Source: Polytrichum commune (Eukaryota > Streptophyta > Polytrichopsida > Polytrichales > Polytrichaceae). From it: a stretch of DNA of 64,000 nt. The notes under the pieces are model-generated. The model saw only the letters and a program-made list of their open reading frames with translations. It was not told the origin of the DNA and ran no database searches. The DNA lies in assembly GCA_950295325.1 (NCBI GenBank), contig OX485803.1, positions 35,539,554-35,603,553 on the forward strand. Direction: 5' to 3'. A program made the translations under genes and the position numbers. This document shows positions 1 to 11,700 of this stretch, one piece after another. How positions within the stretch are numbered: position 1 is the first letter of the stretch; each line of letters begins with the position of its first letter.

Positions 1-199
1 GATATTTAGTGTGACTTACTATTTGGATTTACAGAGTGCTATATCTTTCTACTATTGAAATAATTTTTTACCAAGTAAAGTTGTCAATATTCTACAATGT
101 CCAAACTACCAATTTAACTTGTTTTGATAAAATATGAGATGTACAGTAAATAGATATAGCATTGCGTAATTCCAAATAGTAAGTCACACTAAATATCAT
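1..199. mobile_element. MITE with about 46-bp terminal inverted repeats
   Basis: The first 27 bases reappear as a perfect inverted copy at 173-199, and the match extends to about 46 bp with a few mismatches. The interior is AT-rich and non-coding. This is the architecture of a miniature inverted-repeat element of about 200 bp. The left end coincides with the window edge, so the target duplication cannot be checked. Related ends occur at 23430-23480 and 40679-40871. The superfamily is not identified. Confidence 0.75.
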
Positions 200-960
200 A
201 TTTAGTTTAGTGTAACTATGTAACGGCAGTTCTCCCCGTCCATTGCTGTAGACTCTCACTCTTACTTATCCTTAGCTTTTGCCCGGAACACAGAAGTGGG
301 GCTCACTATTATTTTTGATCTTCTCTTAAGATAGGAGGACCCAAATGAACGGATGTCACTGACAGCTACACGGAAAATTCCAGTTAGTGCCTTTTACTAT
401 TTAAAGTTACACAGTGCAATAAGATCTTAGTCATGGAGTGCATTTTGTACTAGCGAAAGTTCAACAAGTTGCTCATACATTATAGAACATAAATGACTTT
501 GCATGGTAATTTATTACATTCTCGTTAAATAGTTATAGCACTGTGTAATGACAATTTATTAGGTTCTCGTTAAATAGTTATAGCAGTGTGGATTTCTGAG
601 TATGTAACACGCACTAATTCGAATGATTAATGTTGTTGCCGATGAATCAGTTGAGTTTGAGAAATAACTAGTTGAAGTTCAAGACTTTAGGAGACGTACC
701 CATCATTCTTTGACGAATCCATGAAATATACCTCAAATCAGTGTACAAATACCAAAAGGTGTCGGCATGTAAGCGGTTGGACTTGGAAAATACTACAACG
801 ATTATCCCAATTAGTGCATGTTAGTATTTGGATTTATGCACTGCATAATGTCTTGCTCAGGAGCTTAATGTCTACTACAAAAGTTCAAGTGGTTTTTCGG
901 ACACTAAATTTCTTCTGAGTTTGTTTGGTATAAAATTATATTCTCATTTACTACACTAAT
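200..960. repeat. MITE-derived intergenic DNA with a 45-bp direct repeat
   Basis: No supported gene. A 45-bp unit is tandemly repeated at 508-552 and 553-590, each copy carrying a 'gttaaatagttatagca' core. Similar words in inverted orientation around 396-423 suggest fragments of the same MITE family as 1-199. The 65-codon open frame at 721-918 has no recognisable content. Confidence 0.5.
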
Positions 961-966
961 TGTCAT

Positions 967-1108
967 ATTTAGTGTCACATGGTATTTTATGTCACTATGG
1001 TAACTTTTTGGATGACGCTACTTATGAATAAGTGAACAAATGTTGTCATGGATGATGGATAAGTTCATCTATTGGCCAAAAATCCTACCTTTCTCTTGTC
1101 AGCAACTT
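967..1108 (+). repeat. Dispersed repeat family R2, copy A
   Basis: About 140 bp that reappear in inverted orientation at 6327-6470 with high similarity, including a shared block around 'aataagtgaacaaat' and 'gtcatggatgatg'. A more diverged third copy lies near 27735-27840. No coding content. Copies A and B face each other across the methyltransferase gene. Confidence 0.75.
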
Positions 1109-1572
1109 CTCACTTAGCAATCCAACTTCAATAAACCCCCCTAGTTGACTGTAAAAGGTTCTTTCCTTAAGATGACTTTGAGAATTTCTGTAGATTGCAT
1201 ATAATTTTTTTTGTACTTGGTCGGCTCTTCATAGATTCGCTAATCTATGGAATTGTTTTGAAAAATTTCCAAGCTACTTAACCTTCTTGAAATAGGAAAA
1301 AGTTTATAAAAAGTGTCACTCTAAAGCCACATTATCTTATGACCAATTATGCCCAAAAATCTATGTAGACGTTGCAACCAAAGCTACAATAACTCACCAT
1401 TAAGATCATAAAATGCACGACCCCAAAGATTTTGATTGCATCTCACTAGACTAAGTTGGGGTCTTTATTGCTAATTCCTTGAGAAGAAACTTTTTGACTG
1501 CATTTTCCCTTTACGAGGTGAGATACAATGTGGCGACCTAGTCCAAAAAAAAAGAGTAAGCTTGACATGATA
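1109..1572. other. Intergenic, nothing recognised
   Basis: AT-rich DNA with no open frame of note, no RNA gene and no repeat partner that I could see within the window. Confidence 0.5.
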
Positions 1573-1612
1573 CATCCATCCATCTATCCATCTACCTACC
1601 TACCTACCTACA
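1573..1612 (+). repeat. Tetranucleotide microsatellite (atcc/tacc)
   Basis: A run of 'atcc' and 'tacc' units with a few interruptions, immediately before repeat R1 copy A. Confidence 0.9.
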
Positions 1613-1615
1613 TTA

Positions 1616-1768
1616 GAGGCGTCTATTCTTGATCGAGACCCCATCGGCAATCTACAGGGTGCTGGAAATTTGATTAGGCTGGGATTGAATTCTAATCATG
1701 CCAGAACCAATAGTGCCATGACACATGTCATGATCATGAGTGTTGAAGTGAAGAGGAATGAGCAATCA
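1616..1768 (+). repeat. Dispersed repeat family R1, copy A
   Basis: About 150 bp that recur in the same orientation at 5811-5960. The shared core is 'gaccccatcggcaatct', followed by 'gctgggattgaatt' and 'ccatgacacatgtc'. It is non-coding. It may be a SINE or MITE fragment, but I found no clear termini or RNA polymerase III boxes. Confidence 0.7.
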
Positions 1769-1989
1769 TGACAAACTCTAAACATTGGCAATGATGATGT
1801 TGGCGTCAACTTTTGACCTCCAAAATTAACATTTTATTTTTTATTTTTTTTGAGACAGAAGGCCGACAAGCCAACGCCAAAGCACAGTTCACAATACTTT
1901 CAACTTACGGAATAAAATTACCAACTTTTTAAATTTGCAATTCTTTTTCCGATGTCTATGTTCCCTACATGGGGAAATTTGCACCGTCA

Positions 1990-3894
1990 TCTAACTTAAC
2001 TTACTTCTTCTTCTCCAGATCTAGAGGAGGAGAATCTGGCGCCTCTAAGTTACTCTATCTTCCTCGCTCGCCGTGGAGCAGCTCTATTATGTAGGCCTGG
2101 GCCCATCACTGATTAGTTTGGCTGCCCTGCCACGCCAGGAGTTGTGACCTGCCCAGCCGGCACCCCGGCCTCATCTCTCGCTCGCAACAACAATAATCAT
2201 CTCCTCGTCGCTTCTCGCCTAGCTCACCGCTGATCAGGCAAGGCAAGGCATTGCCAAGCCAACCGGAACCTTCCCCACTTGTAGCACATAAAAAGTGCTA
2301 AAAGCTTGCCACTTCCATACACTTCGTCTGTGCACTTGCGACTTGGACATAACTGAAACTTCATAGGTCCAGTTTCAAAGTTCCGGAGCTGGAGTACTTG
2401 TCTGGCTCAGGTGCAGGCTTTTGTCAGTATTGCAGCGCCGGGACTCTTCTGTGCAGGTGAAGGCTCTGTTAGAGTGGGTGGGATGGATGGATGTGGTGTC
2501 TGTCTGTTTTGGTTTTGGTGATATGGTGAGAGTAGGAATGGTATGGTGTTGAGGAGATTTGGGCTGATCAGGAGTGTGTGTTGTAGATGTTATAGCAATT
2601 GTTGGGTAGATTGGGCTATGTGAGGTTTATGTGCTCTGAAGGGGGGTCTAGGTGAGGTTTCTCTCTCTATTGTAAAGGATACCGAGTCTTAGGTTATGTT
2701 GCAGGTGCTTTTTGCAAAAAGAGAAAATTGTGTGTGTGTGTAACTTAGTCACGTTGGGTGTGATGATGTGAACATTGAGGCTGACATGGTCGGTTTGCTG
2801 GTTTCTTCTTATGCTTGCTGCGCTTCCGCAGGTGCTCCTCTGTGAGGGAGTTGGTCTGGTCTGCGTGTGAGCGGCCTTTGAAACGTACCGAAGACGGAGA
2901 GGCTCTGTCAGTCTGTGGCGAGGAAGGTACAAAGCCAATCTATATCGCATGTGCTTTGTACGATGCTACTTAGGGTTATGTTGAATGCTGTCTTTGCGTA
3001 GAGGGTGTGGTTAGGGTAGCCTTCCTTTTTGTGGAGAAAAATCTCGGTGGACAGAGGTCGTTTGCTCCGAGGTTAGCATTGCGTCCGACGTCAAACCTTC
3101 CAGAACTGTTCCTACGGATACGGCCTTGCAATGGAGCAATGACTATCTGTATCAATTAAGGAGTGATCCCCGGATCATTGCGGACTGCAGTATTTGTTTT
3201 TGCCATGGCATCGTCATATGCCAGAGGGATGTGTTATGAAATGATATTTCTAAGGGGTTCTTGAGAATTTTCACAAATAGAAGCTGTGAGCTGGCACCAT
3301 CAAAGGATCGGATCCTCACATCCTTCTCAGTTTAAAATAGCATAAAATATGTTTGGTCTGACAAACATAATGTCGAAGATTGGAAGGAAGAGCTTTTAAA
3401 ATTGATCATTACACTAAAAAAATCTTATTGTTTTGATGATGATTGGTTGAGACTACGGATACTGTAGGTTGGCAAGCATGATATGATCTTGAAATAAGGA
3501 ATCTGAAATGCTCAAGGACAACCCAAGAAACTTGATTGCTGTTAAACCTTTCACAAACAATCAGAACCTGAATAAACAACTTCATTCAAATAACAGAGAA
3601 CTACCTCTGTAGCAAAACCCACAAATTAATCTACAGATGCCCATGATGCTTTGTTCTTGTGCAGGAATTTGCAGGCTGTTGAACCCCTCCTGATTGTAAT
3701 GTATCAACAAAAGTTGGTGAAGGACAACTCAGGATTTCTTCAATTTTTTCAAACACGAACATCATCATTTCAAGGGTAAATACTGTGTCTCAAGCAGGAT
3801 TTATTAGTGGCGAGCAAGTGACCTATGTTGGAGTCAACTAAAAATATATTTTGCAAAACTATCATTGAGAGAGGATTACTTTTCTGCGACCAAG
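1990..3894 (+). promoter_or_regulatory. Probable promoter and 5' leader region of the FkbM-like gene
   Basis: From about 2030 to 2260 the DNA is markedly more GC-rich than its surroundings, and 'cataaaaagt' at about 2287 is a possible TATA-like box. There is no credible coding exon between here and the start codon at 3895. A 5' UTR intron (for example a donor near 2458 and an acceptor near 3664) is possible but is only inference. The open frame on the minus strand at 2648-2950 has no recognisable content. Confidence 0.35.
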
Positions 3895-4923
3895 ATGACC
3901 TACCTCAATGAGTTGCAGTCTGTGAGCCGCAACATCTCGCCTCGAGTACTCTATTTTGTGATTGCAGTTCTCCTCAGTTACATTCTCATTGACTTTTCGC
4001 TCCACCATTCAGGGAACTCCCAGTGTGCCGAATTAGTGTTTGATGCTGCAAGAGCAAAATCCGAGAAAGCTAAAGTGGACACTGAGGCAGAGAATGCTGC
4101 AAAAGAAGATGCCATTTGTGGCTCCGTGCTTGGCCACCTCACGGCCGTGCCTCGTGACCTGGAGATGGATGCATGGAGCCAAATGAAATGGATTGGTTCA
4201 CCCGCGCGGTGCAAGGTGAAAGGCCAATTAATTGAAAGCTTAGATGTGCCCAACAACTTCCGGCGAGGTTTTGCGCTACGATTTGTGCACGACGTTGAAG
4301 ACAAGACGCACGTGCTTCCGTGGCTCTATGGGAGTAAAGTCGACCTAAATGTGCCGAAACGGCGTGTTTACCTTGACCTTGGTGCCAACAATTTGCACAC
4401 GAGTGTTGAGTGGTTTTTGCGCATGTACCCGTGCGATTTCACTGAAGTGCATGCATTCGAGGTGAACGTCGGATGGTTTGTCATCCCGGAACAAGGGTTT
4501 AATGAGAGCGGGAATTGGCGCCCTGAAAACCCACATGCTGTGCGTGTGAATGCGGTCCCGGGCATCCCAGACTGGATGCTCAAACGCATCAAACTCTACA
4601 ACAAGTTTGTGAATGACTTTGACGATGAGAATACAAACTCGGTGAACATCACGCGGTTCATGACGGAAACATTGAATTTGAAGGCAAGCGATACGGTTGT
4701 GGTGAAAATGGACATCGAGGGCGCCGAATGGCCGATTTTGAAGCGATGGTTGGAGGAGCCGGGGATGGCGGACATTATCGATGAGTTGTTTGTGGAGATT
4801 CATTATCACCATCCCTCCATGCTTGCTTACCATTGGGGTAAATTTGAACACACTCGAGACGAGGCAACCAACTTGATTGCTGGCCTCCGGTCGAAAGGCT
4901 ACTTCATCCATGCGTGGCCTTGA
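3895..4923 (+). CDS. FkbM-like SAM-dependent methyltransferase, single-pass membrane protein
   Basis: An intronless 342-residue protein. I start it at the first ATG (3895); the open frame extends ten codons further upstream but has no ATG there. Residues 18-32 form one hydrophobic segment after a short N-terminus, so it is probably a type II membrane (signal-anchor) protein with its catalytic domain in the Golgi/ER lumen (inference). Residues 40-75 are rich in Ala, Lys and Glu, like a stem. The segment YLDLGANN near residue 159 resembles the SAM-binding glycine loop, EVHAFE follows as the acidic motif, and VVVKMDIEGAEW near 267-281 is the typical FkbM-family signature. FkbM-type enzymes usually O-methylate small molecules or glycans; the substrate here is unknown. 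The stop is TGA. Flanking copies of repeat R2 lie in opposite orientations about 3 kb upstream and 1.4 kb downstream. Confidence 0.85.
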   Translation: MTYLNELQSVSRNISPRVLYFVIAVLLSYILIDFSLHHSGNSQCAELVFDAARAKSEKAKVDTEAENAAKEDAICGSVLGHLTAVPRDLEMDAWSQMKWIGSPARCKVKGQLIESLDVPNNFRRGFALRFVHDVEDKTHVLPWLYGSKVDLNVPKRRVYLDLGANNLHTSVEWFLRMYPCDFTEVHAFEVNVGWFVIPEQGFNESGNWRPENPHAVRVNAVPGIPDWMLKRIKLYNKFVNDFDDENTNSVNITRFMTETLNLKASDTVVVKMDIEGAEWPILKRWLEEPGMADIIDELFVEIHYHHPSMLAYHWGKFEHTRDEATNLIAGLRSKGYFIHAWP

Positions 4924-4928
4924 TTTTT

Positions 4929-5338
4929 CATCTGCTTTTTAATGAGTTCCAAAGAGTTTAGGGTTTTTTGCGAAAAAAACTAGGAGAGAAAGAAATTCAT
5001 TCCCATTGAAGAGAGTTGTTGTGAGTTTTGGAGGTGCACTGGATCATTGCTCACCCAGTGCAAATGTTGTATTGGCACCTTGAGCTTCTCAACAGTCACA
5101 GAACTCCTCCATGTGTAATATATTTGTGATAGCATTCTGTCATATTTGTGGGCTGTGGCCCACTTGTTCAGAAGTTGATTTGCTTTTTGAGTTTGCTAGA
5201 GTTCAGCTTCTTGGAAAGCCAGTAGAGAAAGCTCATTCCCATTGAAGAGGGCTGCTGTATATGAGTTTGAGGATGCACTGTGGGAACTTCCTTCACCCAG
5301 TGCAACCTTGTACTTACACTTGAGCTATTGAATGGTCT
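4929..5338 (+). repeat. Imperfect tandem duplication in the 3' flank of the methyltransferase gene
   Basis: Two copies (about 4930-5097 and 5178-5338, offset about 245 bp) share 'cattcccattgaagag', 'cacccagtgcaa' and 'ttgagct' blocks in the same order. It begins six bases after the stop codon, so at least the first copy is probably 3' UTR. No coding content. Confidence 0.7.
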
Positions 5339-5810
5339 AAAAACAGTCAAGTTTTAGGCTTTGCTCTTTGCAGGCTAGAGTCATGTATCGAATAACCATG
5401 TAGAGGATGTGAAGATGGAACTGCTGTGCTGGAATTTATTGTCCATCTCGTACCATGCACGTATTCAAGATTGAGTATAATGTTTTTTGAAAGACTTCCT
5501 CCTTTTTGCTGCCTAATGATTTGTTAATTTTCAAGAGAACATGAGGTGGAGGGTGCTAAAACCAACATTCCACCCAAAAGCAGCACCTATAAACCTCCCC
5601 ATCACCAACACTTTGCTACCTTGCACTATTCCCCATGGGAAAGGAGTGCTTGGGCCATGGAATGATGGGTTAGGTGCCATTAGTGGTGCCATCATGTACC
5701 AGCCTCCACTACTTCCATAAAAGATAGGTAGCATGCTCCTCTCTATCTCGGATCAATTCAGGGTAGATTTGGGATGGTTTGTCAATGCCTATTCTAGCCA
5801 TTCTATAGTA
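5339..5810. other. Intergenic, nothing recognised
   Basis: No gene or repeat partner recognised. Short open frames here lack any family signature. Confidence 0.45.
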
Positions 5811-5960
5811 GAGGTGTGTTTTCCCAATCGGGACCCCATCGGCAATCTATAGGATACCAAAATTTCAATCAAGCTGGGATTGAATTTCGAATTGGTTGGA
5901 ACCAATAATGCCATGACACATGTCTTGGTTTTGAGTGCTATAGTGAGGAGCAATGAGCGG
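5811..5960 (+). repeat. Dispersed repeat family R1, copy B
   Basis: Direct-orientation relative of 1616-1768, sharing the 'gaccccatcggcaatct' core and the following blocks with scattered substitutions. Non-coding. Confidence 0.7.
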
Positions 5961-6326
5961 TTAAAATGAGTGGGTAGGGCAATGAAGTGTTCAACCCACA
6001 AAGTCAAGGGGGTTGGTTTAAGCACCCTCTACCTTAGCTTACAGTGCCATTCGAGAGAAAAGCAATAAGCAAAGTGTTTGATGGAAGACTAGGAGTTGAA
6101 AACCATGTGCATGTGTTGTAACTACACCAATTATGATTAATATTAAATGCAAACCGCGGTATAGTGTCACCAACACTAAATGTTAACCCAACATTATTTG
6201 TCATTCCTTGTAATTTCTTTTTCTTTAGGGGGGGGGGGATTATAGATTTACATTGTTGTAACTATTGTCACTTACCAAGTGATTTTTCATCCAAATTTCA
6301 ATCACCCATGATAATATTTTATCACA

Positions 6327-6470
6327 AAGTTGCTGACAAGAGAAGATAGGGTTTTGGCCAATGGGTGAACTCATTCATCATCCATGACAATATTTGTTCA
6401 CTTATTCATAAGAAGTGTCATCCGAAAAGTTACCATAGTGACATAAAATACCATATGACACTAAATATTA
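6327..6470 (-). repeat. Dispersed repeat family R2, copy B (inverted relative to copy A)
   Basis: The reverse complement aligns along its whole length with 967-1108, with only scattered mismatches. A G11 homopolymer lies about 90 bp to its left, at 6228-6238. Confidence 0.75.
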
Positions 6471-6636
6471 TATTTAGTGCCGTATGCCACTACAAGTACT
6501 CATCACTAGTAGACCATCAATTGGACGACAAATACCTTGCAAATGACCACTAAAATTCATTGATGGTTCCCTCCCCCCAAATTCCAACACTCAAACCTTG
6601 AAACTCCTCAAGTTTCAACAAATGTGGAAGCAAATA

Positions 6637-6674
6637 GGGGGGGGGGGGGGGGGGGGTAGGGCCCCCCCCCCCCC
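6637..6674. repeat. G20 / C13 homopolymer inverted repeat
   Basis: Twenty G, a TAGGG spacer, then thirteen C. The two tracts could pair as a G:C hairpin, or the G run could form a quadruplex. Such tracts are also common sites of sequencing or assembly error. Confidence 0.85.
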
Positions 6675-8640
6675 ACATCACTAGTAGAAAAGTATGCCAA
6701 AGAAATTATAAATATAATTTATTTTTATTTTTTTGCAACTGCAATGTTAGAAATTTTGGGACGTGTGATATGCCGTTGGAAAGGCTTTTTCAAAACCTTT
6801 TCAACAGTATATTACAAGCCCCCAAATTTCTAATATTTCAGTTGGTAAAATCAAAAAAATATATGCACTTGTTTAGTGACTGCAAAGCATACTAGTCAAA
6901 AGAACCACAATGGGAAAACGACATCGGTTCTTTTTCGCAATGTTTTCTACGAGTACATTGAAGGAAAGTTTGGCATCTGCTTACTATTGGCGATTTTTAT
7001 TGGCAATGATTGGATGGTCGATCTGATGATCATCTGTATCAAAAAGATCATTTCCAAAGCTTTGGATATTAACAACATTATCAAAAAAAAATTATGGGGA
7101 TGTCAGCTCGATGAGTCCAAATCTCTCAATATATAATCAAATTCAACCACCTGTTGAAATTTGAACTAGGTCGAAATCTTGGCTCCGCCCCTCGAAGCAA
7201 AAGTCAACACACATGCAATTTTGACATGGTGGGGTTCAATAGAGTTGGTTAGTTGTAACAGTCTTTTGTGTGCCATAATAGAAGATTCTCATTGATGTTT
7301 TTGTTCATATAATTTTATCACAATCATTGTCACCTGTTTGAAAAGAATCATGATTGTTTAATATGTCTGGATTCTGGAGTCTGAAAGCATGTGAACTCAC
7401 AAGATATAGATTTCTTGATCTAGATATAAATTTCGGCTCAGTATCTGATCCTAAATGGACATCTGAAGCAATTGTGATTCAGAAATTCTAAACTTAAACT
7501 AATTCCCCCCCACTTGATTTAGTGGATAAGGGCAGAACGTAGGAGAATATCAACTTGAAATTGTAACTGGTCTTCATCACAAACATGAGGCCTTGAAATG
7601 TGGATATGGCATCATAATTATGTCCTATCTTCACAAAGTCCCGAGATTCCAACTCAGGGAAGATTGTGTACACAAGAACTTTTTCTTTCCACAAGTACTT
7701 TCAACTTTTGTAACTCCCTGAAGTGAACCTTTTCCTGATGCAAAAGTAGGATGAAACTGGAAGGTAGAAATAAAAAAGAATATTTCATAGCCACAAATAC
7801 AAAGGGTTCTGTGCCCAACCTTTGCATCCAAGAATAATCGTCTTCAAATAAAGTTTTGAACATGATACACTTTCTCCTGGACCGTTTCTACGAGTACATT
7901 CTTCCACTGCAGCTGTTGAGATAAACAATGTCCCCTCCAGGTGTTACTAATACTTCAAAGCATCCAATCAAGCTATCTATGTGTGTCTGTAAAACTTGCA
8001 CTAGAGAACTTTATCACTGAAAGGTATCCTTCAACCTGCAGGAGCTGATTGACGCCTGCAGTTCCGTAATCATCAAAACTACATGAATTCTCTGTAAAGA
8101 ACTTGTAAGTACAGTATTCTGAATGAAGAAATCATTGACTTATGTGAATAAATTAACTCCACCATATCTCTTGAGAGAAGGTAGCAGATCTTAAGTAAGC
8201 CGAAGTGCAAAACTGGTCACCAGAGGTAAAAACAAGTCAGCTCTGGATTGTCGAATTCTGAAGAAATCTTCAGGATTCCCAATTGATGCCTCCATTCTTG
8301 TGTATATTGATCAGGGTATGCTTGTGAGGGGGTTGAAGGAGCCTCTGCAACTTTCCACCTTCACCTCCTACAGTGTCTCTCCCTTTCAGCTCTGACTCTG
8401 ATTCCAGCAATATTGAAATCCAAAGTGCTCAAGCCAGTCAACAAGTATTAGATATTTGTTTGAGTCTTCAGAATATGCTGTTAAGAACTTGCACGCATGA
8501 AGCCTTCCAGACTTGGTCACTGAAAAATAGAAACACGCCAGGTTCTCAGCCCGTGCAGCAGCTCCCCGCCATCAAGCTCCTCATAAAATGTTGGTCACAT
8601 CTGGATGTGAGATGATTTCACTGTCTGAAACATCATCCCA
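6675..8640. other. Intergenic / downstream of the helicase gene
   Basis: No gene recognised on either strand. The overlapping minus-strand frames at 7494-7863 and the plus-strand frame at 8373-8615 have no family signature. The last few hundred bases before 8757 are probably the 3' UTR of the minus-strand helicase gene. Confidence 0.4.
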
Positions 8641-8756
8641 AAGGTTACAATGTAACTCAAACATGACTGGATAAAATGAAGCTTTGTCTTAGGCCTCTCC
8701 AATATTGTACAGACTAAGTTGCTCTTCCAGCATGATCCATGCTGATTTGCTTGGTC

Positions 8757-11700
8757 CTAAGCCAACCGCTCTTTCTTAGATTTGGAGAGGCCTGTTATCC
8801 ATTCAAGGGCCATGGTACTGACATTCTTCTCAGCTGCTTTTTTACTAGATGCAGGCTCCCCAGTAAAACCCCTGCCTTTCACTTCTATAGATGACTGGTA
8901 CTGATGACCCTTTACCATCCTTGTCTTGTACACAGGAGGCTTCTTCCCAGCTCGCAATAATACAGTCTGGAGTAGACCCTTCACATCTGTCACATCCACT
9001 TGTGTTGTTGTCTTCTGGTTTTTGGCCTTTCTGCCAAATGTAAAAGACCCTCGACATCTATCAGCTTGTAGAACCTCAAATACAGCCCTCATGAGAGGCA
9101 TTCCTTCTTCGTAAACATCCATTTCAGGATTTGCCAGCTTCTTGGAGAGTAGCTCATCCAACTCTTTTCTTAATCTCAGATACATTGAAGCAACTTCTCG
9201 CTCCATAAAGAACTCCAAGTAACCACCATGCATGGCCAAGTGGCCCTCCTCCCCTCCTTGATTTACCTGTTGTGCCAAAACCCAGTGATCAATGACAGAA
9301 TGCAGAAAATGTAATGCTGGAGGGCAAGAATATAAGGGCCTTGTGACATTGATTTTTTGCTCATAATATTACAGAGTCTTAACTTTAACCAACCAAATAT
9401 CTTTTAGTTATGCTCGAGTGAGAAATATAGAAACTGTGGGTTCCACGGCAGAAAAAGGCCGAGTGGACATAAGACACACAATAATGAAGGATGACTGAAC
9501 CAAGCATTGGCAAAGTGAATGAACTAAGCCTAGGCCGACAGCACTGGCATTGATAATCTACTGTAGTGGCTCAAAACTAATGTAGAGACATCCATACAAA
9601 ATTAAATTTTTACCTGACCACCAAATAAGAGCAGCATGGAATCTGAGACGCCAGTAGTGTCCCGAATCATCACACTGGACGTTTTCACCTTTTCATTATA
9701 GACAAGCCAGGGATATGGGAGCTGCTGATCTTTTGAATTTATTGAGTTCTGGTTTAGCATTACTTGCCCATCTTCAATTGTCTTGAATGTTGTTGACCTG
9801 GAAAACAAATAAGACAGGTCCAGCAGTTAGCCATCTACTGAACAACATCACAAATACAATTACAGAGAAATAAGGATGAGGAGCTCAACATTCACTAATA
9901 CATAGCATTTAGCTGTACTTGTGGAAAGAAACATCGGAGTGATGAGTAGTGTAGCTTGGGTGAAACAAGTTACATACCCTAAGAGGAGGCACAAAAGGAT
10001 TGCTGCACAGTTGAAATTCAAAAGCCATACATGCTGGCAGCATTGCTTGTTGTGCAAACAGAGAGTTTCAAAAAACAATGTAGTGAAAGCAACTAGGAAA
10101 GATCACTCACTTTGTTTTCTGATAGACAGAGATAACTCCTGGGTACATGCCTGCACAAATGACACCTCTCACTAGATCACGGTCACCACTGTACTCATTA
10201 ACCTTTGATGTGTCTGTATCCAGAAACCCTGCATCTGTGAGTAGGCTGGAGAACTGCCGCCTGAGGGAGTGCATTCCCTGCAAGGTTTGAAAAGACAAAA
10301 AATTCTTCCAGCAGTAATCAAAAGCAGATCCCTCCGCCATGGATTCTTGCCACCCTTCATAAGCCCGAATCAAAGCAATATGGTCACTTGAGTCAGTCCC
10401 TGCAAATCCCGCCCTTGCCTCTTCAGCCAGCTCCTTCTTATCCATTGGCATGAGGAAGGGATCTCGCACAGCAAGACCTGCTGCAATAGTAAGGACAGGA
10501 TCCAGGCAACCGTAAACACAACCCATGATGAGCATCTTTCCAATCTTAGGTTCAACTGGAAGAAGTGATAAGTGTTTGCCAAGATTTGTGAGGTTCTCAT
10601 TCTCATCTAGAGCTCCTATGGTCTTCAACAAGTCCACAGAATTCTGAACTGCCAGTGGCTCAGGAGGCTGCAATGCTCGAGATAGAAACTGCCCAATGCT
10701 TCCTAGTCTCAAGCTCTTAATCTGAAGGCAGAGAGAATGAAGGGGAGTGCGGAGTAGCTCAGGCTGTTGGTACTCAGCAAATGCATCATAAACAGCCCTT
10801 GGATACAAATGGTAACACTTTCCAGGCTGCACCCTGCCAGCCCTACCTCGCCGTTGCCTGGCTGATGCTTGTGAAATCCAAGAAGGCAAGAGACAAGGGG
10901 TGTTGTTCAAAGCATCATAAGAGGTCTCCTTGGCTTTGCCACAATCTATGACAAAGACTACATCATTGATGGTGATACTAGTCTCTGCCATGTTGGTTGC
11001 CAGGACAATTTTTCTCACTCCAGGAGGTGGATGTCCAAAAATGAGTTTCTGCTCTGCAGTAGCCATGGACCCATGGCAAGCTAAAACCTGAACTTGGTCA
11101 GAACCCAATAATGGATGATTTCTTAGTTGCTCCTTTAATGCTACAATGTCTTCCCACCCTGTCATGAATACAAGAACTGCACCATCCCTCTCGTGATTTG
11201 TTACATGACATAGAACCTTCTCTATAAGATTGAACCCTGCACTGTCAGGACTCCAGCAAGCTAGTGAGTCCTGAGTACGGGGGTTGAGATCGCTGTAGTC
11301 CTGGTCAGTCATTGCGTCATCGGCAAGAGTATTGAGACGATTCTTCTTACGAATGCTCACATATTGCTTCCTTGTTTTCCACAGTTTATCCTGGCCATAA
11401 TCATCAATCTGATTCATTGATGTAAGTCGCAGACCAGTAGTTTCCAAAATGTCCTCAAGAAAGAGTGCTTCAACGGGATGAGTAAAACCTGGGATATGCA
11501 CTGAGGGTGCTTTATTGAAGAAGGAAGAAAAAAGTTCAGCATTCAGAGTTGCACTCATGAGAATCAAGCGAAGGTCAGGTCTTCGGGGAAGAAGGTCTTT
11601 CAGCACAATCAACAGAAAATCTTCATTCATTCCTCGCTCATGAATCTCATCTACCACTACATGGCTCACCCCCTTCAATTCTGAATCATTCATCAATCGC

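Noticed and set aside
8373-8615. 80-codon plus-strand frame
   Set aside because: It lies in the probable helicase 3' flank on the opposite strand and has no recognisable motif.
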